The notes beneath the pieces were generated by a model. That model was given only the letters and a program-made list of their open reading frames with translations, made no database searches and was not told where the DNA came from. Below are positions 8,810 to 15,860 of a stretch of DNA of 24,018 nucleotides, one piece after another; the stretch's first letter is position 1; every line of letters begins with the position of its first letter. This DNA comes from JAKFWF01 sp041745515 (GTDB lineage Bacteria; Pseudomonadota; Alphaproteobacteria; Rhizobiales; Hyphomicrobiaceae). Location of the stretch: NCBI GenBank assembly GCA_041745515.1, contig JBGTIU010000186.1, forward strand, positions 1-24,018. The letters run 5' to 3'. A program made the translations under genes and the position numbers.

Positions 8810-9379
8810 CTACTCGTGCAGCACCAGGACGCCAGGGCGCATCTCGGTGCGACTGAGTTTGCCCAGGAATGACATGCCCAGCAATGAGGTTTGCAATTTG
8901 CCGGGTTCGCTGACAGCGGCAGCCACATTGCGGACGGTGATGTCGCCGATGCTGACGCGAGCAAGGACTACCGGTGCGAATTTTGCAATGCCGTTGGCCG
9001 TCTGACTGCGGTGCGTGAAGTCACTGAGCCGCACAAAAATGCCGGCGCGCTCAGCATCCTCGTAACTCAATGCGACGAGCGATGCGCCAGTGTCGACCAT
9101 AGCCTCGATAGAGCGGCCATTGATTGACACTGGAGTTTGAAAATGACCGTGCTTTCCCGCGCGCAACTCAACTGCTCCTGAGTTGGCCGCGGCGCCGAGG
9201 GTATGGGTTTTCAGTGACGGCTCGCCGGATACGCCTGCTTCCATTGACCATCCCAACGCCGATATGGCTACCGTTTTCAGTTCGTCAAAATAGACGAAGC
9301 AGCAGACAGCACAGACGGCCATCGCCAACCAGGAACCCGCCTCGCGGATGGCATACTGGACGACAGAAGGCGCGGCCAT
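8810..9379 (-). CDS. membrane-anchored retropepsin-like aspartic protease (TIGR02281 type), copy B
   Basis: A 189-residue protein with one hydrophobic segment at about 13-31, a linker, and a single-domain clan AA aspartic protease at about 78-189. The catalytic motif is VDTGAS (95-100, Asp96). The conserved TANG (127-130) and the LLGMSFL motif (166-172), which marks this retropepsin-like family, are both present. As a single-domain enzyme it should act as a dimer. The topology suggests the protease domain lies outside the cytoplasmic membrane. It is clearly paralogous to the gene immediately upstream (VDTGA, TANG, SLLGMSFL shared) but lacks that protein's two extra membrane segments. The start ATG at 9379 has a GGGAAAG site partly enclosed in a small hairpin (9387-9400). 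Substrates of this family are unknown to me. The gap to the phosphomannomutase gene is 95 bases. Confidence 0.88.
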   Translation of the reverse strand: MAAPSVVQYAIREAGSWLAMAVCAVCCFVYFDELKTVAISALGWSMEAGVSGEPSLKTHTLGAAANSGAVELRAGKHGHFQTPVSINGRSIEAMVDTGASLVALSYEDAERAGIFVRLSDFTHRSQTANGIAKFAPVVLARVSIGDITVRNVAAAVSEPGKLQTSLLGMSFLGKLSRTEMRPGVLVLHE

Positions 9380-9386
9380 GACGCTT

Positions 9387-9400
9387 TCCCAAAAGTGGGA
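9387..9400 (-). promoter_or_regulatory. hairpin overlapping the ribosome binding site of protease copy B
   Basis: On the minus strand TCCCA (9400-9396) pairs with TGGGA (9391-9387) around a 4-base loop. The GGGA arm is the core of the GGGAAAG ribosome binding site 6-7 bases before the ATG at 9379. Folding would hide the site, so translation could depend on ribosomes or a factor opening it. The stem is only 5 bp. Confidence 0.35.
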
Positions 9401-9422
9401 CGCTGCAACTTGTGACCAAAGA

Positions 9423-10130
9423 TCATCCGCGCAGCGTCAAGAACTCACCCGAGAACTCATAGGAGCGCAGGCGCGTTAAGAAACTCATACCAAGCAAACT
9501 TTCGGTCAGTGCGCCGGGTTTGGCCACCAGCGCCTCGACACCGTCAACCACAATGCCGCCGACCGCCATGCGCTTGATGCGCACGGCTGCTGCATAGGCG
9601 GTACCGTTGGCGGTCCGCACCGGTACCGAATAAGTCAGCGCATCAATATCGATGCCCGCAAGCCGCGCATCGGTGGGCTTGAGCACGACTGTTGTTGCTC
9701 CGGTATCGACCAGCAATGTCAGGTTTGCACCATTGACTTCGCTGCGGGCAATAAAATGTCCGTCAGCACGCTTGCGAATCCGTACTGCTTGTTCGGCACC
9801 GTTCCCTACTCTGACACTCATAGCTTCGCCCGGCGGCATGAGCTCGGCGGTGACTCGCTGTGCCAACACCTTGAAATCCTCGCGAAAGCTATAGCCGAGC
9901 ACCAGCGCAAGGGCGATCGAGACCCAGATCGCCAAATCCTTGGCCGCTCGACTGAAACGGCCTTGATAGCCGCCAAGTACGGACATCCCGACAAAGATCA
10001 GCAGTGATCCGGCGGTGACAAGCCCCATGAAACTACTGGCATCGAGCCCGGCGATTGTGCCGCCATCGCCTGCTACGATCACTGCCAGAAAAGCGAGCGC
10101 CAGGACGCAGAGCAACAACCACAGCTTCAT
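9423..10130 (-). CDS. membrane-anchored retropepsin-like aspartic protease (TIGR02281 type), copy A
   Basis: A 235-residue protein with three hydrophobic segments (about 3-20, 33-53, 65-83) followed by a single clan AA aspartic protease domain (about 120-235). The active-site motif is LVDTGAT (140-146, Asp142), followed by RTANGTAY (172-179) and LLGMSFL (212-218). It is the longer paralogue of the next gene. Its ATG overlaps the stop of the DUF1289 gene as ATGA (10130-10127), and there is no good ribosome binding site before it (GAGTTCCCG only), so it is probably translated by coupling. Family members are annotated as TIGR02281 clan AA aspartic proteases in alphaproteobacteria, with no settled substrate. 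Three segments with a short N-terminus put the catalytic domain on the side opposite the N-terminus. Assignment to the family is firm; activity is inferred from intact motifs. Confidence 0.9.
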   Translation of the reverse strand: MKLWLLLCVLALAFLAVIVAGDGGTIAGLDASSFMGLVTAGSLLIFVGMSVLGGYQGRFSRAAKDLAIWVSIALALVLGYSFREDFKVLAQRVTAELMPPGEAMSVRVGNGAEQAVRIRKRADGHFIARSEVNGANLTLLVDTGATTVVLKPTDARLAGIDIDALTYSVPVRTANGTAYAAAVRIKRMAVGGIVVDGVEALVAKPGALTESLLGMSFLTRLRSYEFSGEFLTLRG

Positions 10131-10312
10131 CGGGAACTCGCAGAGTTGAAGGTCAGTGCCGCGAGGCGTCTAGGCAGTTCAACCATGATGCGCTGGCGCT
10201 CGATATTGGAAAACGCCGACCAACCGGCGATTTCTTCCAACGAGCGGCCGCACCCGCAGCACAGTGCCGCCCGCTGGTCCATAACGCAGATTTTGATGCA
10301 GGGTGTATCCAC
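10127..10312 (-). CDS. DUF1289 domain-containing small Cys-rich protein
   Basis: A 61-residue protein matching the DUF1289 (YdhL-like) pattern: TPCIKICVMD at 3-12, then CCGCGR at 18-23 and EIAGWSAF near 27-34. Its Cys residues (5, 9, 18, 19, 21) suggest a metal or iron-sulfur site, which is an inference from spacing. The start is GTG at 10312, just after GGCGGAAA, and places TPCIKIC at residue 3 as in the family. The stop overlaps the downstream protease start by four bases (ATGA), so the two products are probably made in fixed ratio. Upstream lies the histidine kinase, 102 bases away, with a hairpin in the gap. DUF1289 proteins are widespread in proteobacteria and their function is unknown to me. 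Confidence 0.85.
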   Translation of the reverse strand: MDTPCIKICVMDQRAALCCGCGRSLEEIAGWSAFSNIERQRIMVELPRRLAALTFNSASSR

Positions 10313-10382
10313 TTTCCGCCGCGCCGTCGCCAGAAAATAGTTATGTAGTGACGCGAGTTCACCGGAGCAATGTGGCTATTCT

Positions 10383-10401
10383 CGGTTGTGGGCTACAACC
10401 G
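10383..10401 (-). other. hairpin downstream of the histidine kinase gene
   Basis: CGGTTGT (10383-10389) and ACAACCG (10395-10401) form a perfect 7-bp stem with a 5-base loop, 13 bases after the kinase stop codon on the minus strand. No T-run follows, so it may be a weak or Rho-dependent terminator, an mRNA 3'-end stabiliser or an attenuator before the DUF1289 gene. Confidence 0.4.
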
Positions 10402-10414
10402 CAAACCTGCTAGC

Positions 10415-12067
<1,653 letters not shown>

Positions 12068-12121
12068 CAACGTCACCCATTCGAAAGCCGCGCCATTGTC
12101 CCGAATTGAAACAACTCTTCA

Positions 12122-12160
12122 CTGAATTTGCTAACAGCCCGTTTATACGTTCAAATTCAG
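12122..12160. promoter_or_regulatory. 9-bp inverted repeat between divergent kinase and GST genes
   Basis: CTGAATTTG (12122-12130) and CAAATTCAG (12152-12160) are perfect inverted copies with a 21-base spacer, about three helical turns centre to centre. The element sits in the only promoter space between the divergent histidine kinase and glutathione S-transferase genes. TTGAAA (12106-12111) could be a forward -35 with the left arm overlapping its -10 region. It looks like an operator for a dimeric or looping regulator, but no regulator gene adjoins it. Confidence 0.4.
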
Positions 12161-12167
12161 CTGTCGC

Positions 12168-12197
12168 CGTCTCGCAGACGCATACGTGAGACGTCTG
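12168..12197. promoter_or_regulatory. cluster of AGACG/CGTCT half-sites
   Basis: Within 30 bases the pentamer CGTCT or its complement AGACG occurs four times: CGTCT at 12168 and 12192, AGACG at 12176 and 12189. The last two overlap in the perfect palindrome AGACGTCT (12189-12196). The cluster lies 70-100 bases before the GST start, a plausible regulator-binding position. It is not a motif I can name. Confidence 0.3.
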
Positions 12198-12265
12198 GAA
12201 GTTGCGGCTGACGCCCATGTTGGATAGCGATAAATGGTCAGCGGACAGTCCAGGGAATCTGAGCC

Positions 12266-12877
12266 ATGAAGATCCTCGAACAGGCGAAAGCGCCAAACCC
12301 GCGCCGCGTCCGCATTTTCCTCGCGGAGAAGGGGATCGCCGTGCGCTTTGAGCAGATCGACATCATGCGGTTCGACCAGCGGTTGCCGGAGTTCACCGCG
12401 GCCAATCCGATGCAGCAAGTGCCGGTCCTTGTTCTCGACGATGGTAGCGCGATCTCCGAAAGCGTCGCTATCTGCCGGTATTTCGAAGAGTTGACGCCTG
12501 ATCCGCCACTGATGGGCCGTGGCGCACTCGAACGGGCACGGGTCGAGATGTGGAATCGTCGGATGGAGCTGGGCTTGCTGTCACGCGTGGCACAGGCCTT
12601 CCGTCATACCCACCCCGCGATGGCGCAAATGGAAAAGCCGCAAGTCAAGGAATGGGGCGAAGCAAACCGAGGTCGCATCGCCGAAATGCTCGAGATGATG
12701 GATCGGGCGTTAGCCGGCTCGACCTATGTCGCGGGGGACCATTATTCCATCGCCGACATCACCGCACTGGTTGCGATCGATTTCATGAAACCGATCAGGT
12801 TCGAGCGTCCGACGGCTCTCGCGCATCTCGAGCGCTGGTATAACTCGGTTGCAGGCCGCCCGAGCGCGAAGGCTTGA
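12266..12877 (+). CDS. glutathione S-transferase family protein
   Basis: A 203-residue cytosolic GST. The N-terminal thioredoxin-like domain (1-78) has the PNPRRVRIFLAEKG helix, the cis-proline context QVPVL (Pro53) and the glutathione gamma-glutamyl contact ESVAICRY (Glu65-Ser66). The C-terminal helical domain (about 88-203) carries the N-capping box SIADITALVAIDF (161-173). The family conjugates glutathione to electrophiles or acts as peroxidase/reductase. No typical catalytic Tyr, Ser or Cys is obvious at the start of the protein; Asn11 or a nearby residue may serve, so the exact class is open. The start ATG at 12266 has only a weak AGGGA-like site. It diverges from the histidine kinase gene across 198 bases with inverted repeats, and converges on the next gene with a 3-base gap. 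Substrate unknown. Confidence 0.9.
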   Translation: MKILEQAKAPNPRRVRIFLAEKGIAVRFEQIDIMRFDQRLPEFTAANPMQQVPVLVLDDGSAISESVAICRYFEELTPDPPLMGRGALERARVEMWNRRMELGLLSRVAQAFRHTHPAMAQMEKPQVKEWGEANRGRIAEMLEMMDRALAGSTYVAGDHYSIADITALVAIDFMKPIRFERPTALAHLERWYNSVAGRPSAKA

Positions 12878-12880
12878 GCA

Positions 12881-13378
12881 TCACACGCCGAGCGACCGCC
12901 TGACCTCGAAAATCTCCATGATCCGTGCGCCGCGATGCGGCCCGTCGCAGACGAACTGCCACTTGCCGCAGGAATACGTATCGCACAACTTTACGCCCTT
13001 GATCAGGATCCAATGGCCTTCGCGACCTTTGTGGATCGCCAATATGTAGTGGGCCCAGGCATTACGCGGCTTCTGCATCCACTGCCAAACGGTCGGGCGT
13101 TGTTTTCGCGCGTGATGCAGGAAGCTTTGCTTCAGCCCCATCGTGAATCCGAACACCGCCAGCGCCCCTTCCACCTCCGACGCGTAGGTGCCCTTCACTA
13201 TCGGCTTTCTGTGGTCTGGAATATCTCGCAACCTGCGGACTTCTTCCTCCACCCGACTGATCGGATAGCCGGTAATCGCTGAGAGCACGTACGGGCCGCA
13301 GAACGCGACCCTGCCGGTGTCGTTCTCGGCGTCGTTCAAGCTCGACGTCAGACGTACGGTGTGACGCTGTTCGCTCAT
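12881..13378 (-). CDS. putative papain-fold (C39-like) cysteine-peptidase-like protein, phage-type
   Basis: A 165-residue protein of no firmly named family. It has FCGPYVLSAITGYP (26-39) with Cys27 at a helix start, a middle segment with EVEGALAVFGF and PTVWQWM (95-101), and then HYILAIHKGREGHWILIKGVKLCDTY (110-135, split here by its turns), with His122 and Asp133 well placed for a Cys-His-Asp triad. This order (CGP helix, AITG, PT-x-W, GHW strand, D) matches C39/NlpC-like folds and, from memory, small proteins encoded in phages and phage-like regions. Whether it is an active peptidase is unproven. There is no signal peptide. The ATG at 13378 has a strong GGGGGA site 8 bases upstream. No phage structural gene lies nearby, so it stands alone between the GST (3-base convergent gap) and a divergent dehydratase gene. 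Confidence 0.65.
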   Translation of the reverse strand: MSEQRHTVRLTSSLNDAENDTGRVAFCGPYVLSAITGYPISRVEEEVRRLRDIPDHRKPIVKGTYASEVEGALAVFGFTMGLKQSFLHHARKQRPTVWQWMQKPRNAWAHYILAIHKGREGHWILIKGVKLCDTYSCGKWQFVCDGPHRGARIMEIFEVRRSLGV

Positions 13379-13414
13379 GTTGGCTGTCCCCCGTGCAGCG
13401 AAAGTTGGGCTGGG

Positions 13415-13429
13415 TTAACGAGAGATTAC
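13415..13429. promoter_or_regulatory. CtrA-box-like sequence
   Basis: TTAA (13415-13418), 7 bases, then TTAC (13426-13429) matches the CtrA consensus TTAA-N7-TTAA at 7 of 8 fixed positions. The nonamer GGTTAACGA occurs here (13413) and again at 13449. The site lies in the intergenic region between the divergent papain-like and dehydratase genes. Short sites like this occur by chance. Confidence 0.25.
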
Positions 13430-13460
13430 CGCTAGCCCCTTTACGAGCGGTTAACGAACC

Positions 13461-13473
13461 GTCTCAATGAGAC
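13461..13473. promoter_or_regulatory. perfect palindrome upstream of the dehydratase gene
   Basis: GTCTCA-A-TGAGAC (13461-13473) is a perfect 6-bp inverted repeat around one base, ending 31 bases before the dehydratase ATG. This is a typical distance for an operator overlapping the promoter or leader. The half-site GTCTC/GAGAC also appears at 12169-12192. Confidence 0.35.
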
Positions 13474-13504
13474 CCCAACGATACTGAACTCAAGGGTTTC
13501 GAAC

Positions 13505-15262
13505 ATGGCCCGACCGCCCGAGGTTGATACAACGGAGAAGCATCGGGGCGCGGGTCTTCTCCAGGGCCTTCAGAGCTACGGCGATCGCGATTTTTCGATC
13601 TACATGCGGCGCGCGTTTGCAAAGTCGATGGGCTTTTCATCGCATGAACTGGCACGCCCGGTCGTCGGCATCGCCTACACCCACTCGAAATTCAACCCCT
13701 GCCATCGCCACTTCCCTGAGCTGCTCGAGGCCGTCAAACGCGGCATCACCTATGCCGGAGGCCTTGCTCTGGAGTTTCCGACGATCAGCCTGCATGAGAG
13801 CACGCTGGCGCCCAACTCCATGAAGTTCCGCAATTTGATGGCGATGGACACCGAGGAGATGATCCGAGCTCAACCGATGGATGCGGTGGTGCTGATGGGC
13901 GGTTGCGACAAGACCGTGCCTGCCCAGCTGATGGCGGCGGCAAGCGCCGGCAAACCCGCCATCCAGCTGATCGGCGGGCCGCAGATGACGTCGCGCTACA
14001 AGGACGATCGCGTCGGCGCTTGTACTGACTGCCGCAAGTTCTGGATGCGCTACCGCGCCGGTGACATGAGCCTGTCGGAAATCGAAGCGGTCGAGGGGCG
14101 CCTCGTCACGACGGCCGGTACCTGCGCGGTGATGGGCACGGCCTCCACCATGGCGGCGATCGCTGAAGCATTGGGCATGATCCTTCCAGGCACGGCAGCG
14201 ATACCGGCGGTACATGCGGATCGCCTCCGGGCGGCGGAGGCAACCGGGGTGGTGGCCGTCGGCATGATCGCGGCAAAGCTCACGCCCGATCGGATTATAT
14301 CGGCGCAAGCGATCGAGAATGCGATGCGGGTATTGCTGGCGCTCGGCGGGTCGACCAACGGTGTCATTCATCTGGCGGCGATTGCTGGCCGCGTTGGATT
14401 GAGGCTCGATTTGCGCCGCCTTAACGAGCTTTCGGACACGACGCCGGTGCTGGCTGCGGTGAAGCCTGTCGGCAACGAGTTCTACATGGAGGACTTCTTT
14501 GCGGCCGGCGGTATCGGAGCGGTCATGCGCGAGTTGAAACCGCTTCTGCACCTCGATTGCCTCACCGTCACTGGTGAAACTCTTAGAGAAAGGCTGAACG
14601 CCGAGACAGATCATTATGTCGATCGCCGGGTCATCAAATCCACCGCGGCGCCGGTCGAGCAACACGGTGGCCTCGTCGCGCTGTTTGGCTCTCTGGCGCC
14701 GGATGGCGCCATCATCAAGCGGTCGGCGGCCAGCCCAGACCTGTTCGAACGCGAAGGCCGTGCTATCGTTTTCACTTCGCTCGACGATCTGGCCGGCCGC
14801 ATCGACACCCCTGACCTCGATGTCGAACCGGATGATTTTCTGGTTCTTCAGAACGCCGGACCACGTAGTGCATCCGCCATGCCCGAAGCCGGCTTCCTAC
14901 CGATCCCGAAGAAACTCGCCAGGGCCGGCGTCAGGGACATGGTGCGGATTTCCGACGCGCGGATGAGCGGTACTGCGTTCGGCACCATTGTGCTGCATGT
15001 TGCGCCTGAAGCCGCCGTTGGCGGCGCGATCGGTCTGGTGCGAACAGGCGATCGGATCCGGCTCAGCGTCGCTAGCCGCTCGCTAGACCTGCTTGTCGAG
15101 GAGCCTGAGCTTTCGCGCCGCCGTGCCGCCTTGAGAGCGCCGCAGGCAACCGAAACGCGCGGCTACGGCAAGCTTTTCAGCGACAGCGTGCTCCAGGCTC
15201 CTGAAGGCTGCGATTTCGATTTTCTGGTGTCATCCGATCCATCTCGCCAAAAAACCGGCTGA
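13505..15262 (+). CDS. IlvD/Edd family sugar-acid dehydratase (L-arabonate dehydratase-like)
   Basis: A 585-residue iron-sulfur dehydratase that removes water from a 2,3-dihydroxy acid to give a 2-keto-3-deoxy acid. The cluster-ligand Cys residues are visible at NPCH (Cys66), GGCDKT (Cys134) and AGTCAVMGTA (Cys207). The catalytic serine lies in SDARMSGTAFG (Ser488), and Mg-ligand region ESTLAPNSM is near 98-106. These spacings parallel the [2Fe-2S] L-arabinonate dehydratase I recall from Rhizobium (Cys59/127/200, Ser480). The segment MDTEEMIRAQPMDAVVLMGGCDKT also favours a pentonate/hexonate dehydratase over branched-chain IlvD or Edd. An extra CTDC pair (173-176) is present. There are no sugar-acid kinase, aldolase or transporter genes beside it, so the substrate is unknown. 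The ATG at 13505 has AAGGG about 9 bases upstream. A palindrome at 13461-13473 is a possible operator. Confidence 0.9.
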   Translation: MARPPEVDTTEKHRGAGLLQGLQSYGDRDFSIYMRRAFAKSMGFSSHELARPVVGIAYTHSKFNPCHRHFPELLEAVKRGITYAGGLALEFPTISLHESTLAPNSMKFRNLMAMDTEEMIRAQPMDAVVLMGGCDKTVPAQLMAAASAGKPAIQLIGGPQMTSRYKDDRVGACTDCRKFWMRYRAGDMSLSEIEAVEGRLVTTAGTCAVMGTASTMAAIAEALGMILPGTAAIPAVHADRLRAAEATGVVAVGMIAAKLTPDRIISAQAIENAMRVLLALGGSTNGVIHLAAIAGRVGLRLDLRRLNELSDTTPVLAAVKPVGNEFYMEDFFAAGGIGAVMRELKPLLHLDCLTVTGETLRERLNAETDHYVDRRVIKSTAAPVEQHGGLVALFGSLAPDGAIIKRSAASPDLFEREGRAIVFTSLDDLAGRIDTPDLDVEPDDFLVLQNAGPRSASAMPEAGFLPIPKKLARAGVRDMVRISDARMSGTAFGTIVLHVAPEAAVGGAIGLVRTGDRIRLSVASRSLDLLVEEPELSRRRAALRAPQATETRGYGKLFSDSVLQAPEGCDFDFLVSSDPSRQKTG

Positions 15263-15321
15263 CGCAAAGTGCAGTGGCCGATCCGGCAATCAACGCTGGA
15301 GGGCGGACCATGGGGCAAGTA

Positions 15322-15345
15322 GCGACGCCGATTTCTCGGCGTCGC
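15322..15345. terminator. perfect 10-bp hairpin between convergent genes
   Basis: GCGACGCCGA (15322-15331) and TCGGCGTCGC (15336-15345) form a perfect 10-bp stem with a TTTC loop. It lies between the convergent dehydratase gene and the small secreted protein gene, 9 bases past the latter's stop. No T-run follows on either strand, so it is a terminator-like or 3'-end structure and not a textbook intrinsic terminator. Confidence 0.5.
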
Positions 15346-15354
15346 GAGTTGTTC

Positions 15355-15609
15355 TCACCACCAGCGGTGCCCGCGATGGCAATGCCAAGTGCAACGCAGG
15401 CGGCCATAGCGGCCGCGCCAGCATTGGCGGTGACAACGGCGTCCGCCCCAGCGGTGGCTGGCGAGCTCAATGCCGCCGCCTTCGGCGACAGCCGCAGGTT
15501 GGAGGGGACTGAACGGTCCCGTTACCGCGGCACTCGCACCGGCGCCACCAAAGGATGCGGCCGCTCCCAGCACGATTGCCGTTACGGCCGCTCGATAGCT
15601 CCTCTTCAT
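15355..15609 (-). CDS. small secreted Cys/His/Arg/Trp-rich protein
   Basis: An 84-residue protein with a signal peptide (basic MKRSYR, Ala/Val/Leu-rich core to about 20, probable cleavage near ASA at 25-27). The mature part has a Gly/Pro/Ala linker and a dense C-terminal third. That region contains two CX3C motifs, CHRQC (59-63) and CTWHC (73-77), nine residues apart, with several His, Arg and Trp and a closing HRWW. The paired CX3C spacing suggests disulfide bonding or metal binding, which is an inference. The ATG at 15609 has a GGAG site 7 bases upstream, so the gene looks real despite its size and overlap with long shadow frames. It converges on the dehydratase gene with the hairpin at 15322-15345 between them. 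Similar short GGRRCHR-type secreted proteins are seen in Hyphomicrobiales without assigned function. Confidence 0.7.
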   Translation of the reverse strand: MKRSYRAAVTAIVLGAAASFGGAGASAAVTGPFSPLQPAAVAEGGGIELASHRWGGRRCHRQCWRGRYGRLRCTWHCHRGHRWW

Positions 15610-15718
15610 ATCATAACTCCATTTTCACGTTTGGAACTGACGACCGCGCCACACGAGCGCGGCACCATCCGATGTCCGGACTGTTTCCAGTTTCCTAGGT
15701 ACAACCTGAACATCATCT

Positions 15719-15737
15719 GAACGGGCAAGACCCGTTC
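15719..15737. promoter_or_regulatory. 7-bp inverted repeat in the secreted protein-nitronate monooxygenase divergent gap
   Basis: GAACGGG (15719-15725) and CCCGTTC (15731-15737) are perfect inverted copies around CAAGA. A second, contiguous 10-base palindrome CGGCATGCCG lies at 15775-15784. Both are in the 251-base non-coding gap between the divergent genes starting at 15609 and 15861, where operators would be expected. No adjacent regulator gene supports an identity. Confidence 0.35.
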
Positions 15738-15819
15738 GCGGCGCGGCGATCAAGCGAACTCGCAGCAACGCGGTCGGCATGCCGGTTGCGACGGGGTGGC
15801 TGCGGCGAGCCTGCGGCAG

Positions 15820-15825
15820 TATAAG
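15820..15825 (+). promoter_or_regulatory. possible -10 element for nitronate monooxygenase
   Basis: TATAAG at 15820-15825 lies 35 bases before the ATG at 15861, giving a leader of about 30 bases. No good -35 hexamer is found 16-18 bases upstream, so an activator may be needed or the match may be chance. Confidence 0.25.
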
Positions 15826-15860
15826 GGTTCGAGCCAATACTAATCGCGGGATACTCGACA

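Noticed and set aside
13637..14665. 342-residue minus-strand frame inside the dehydratase gene
   Set aside because: Shadow of a firmly identified gene; Arg/His-rich composition and no domain.
15274..15720. 148-residue plus-strand frame over the small secreted gene
   Set aside because: No signal, no domain, and the minus-strand gene has the better ribosome binding site and a real signal peptide.
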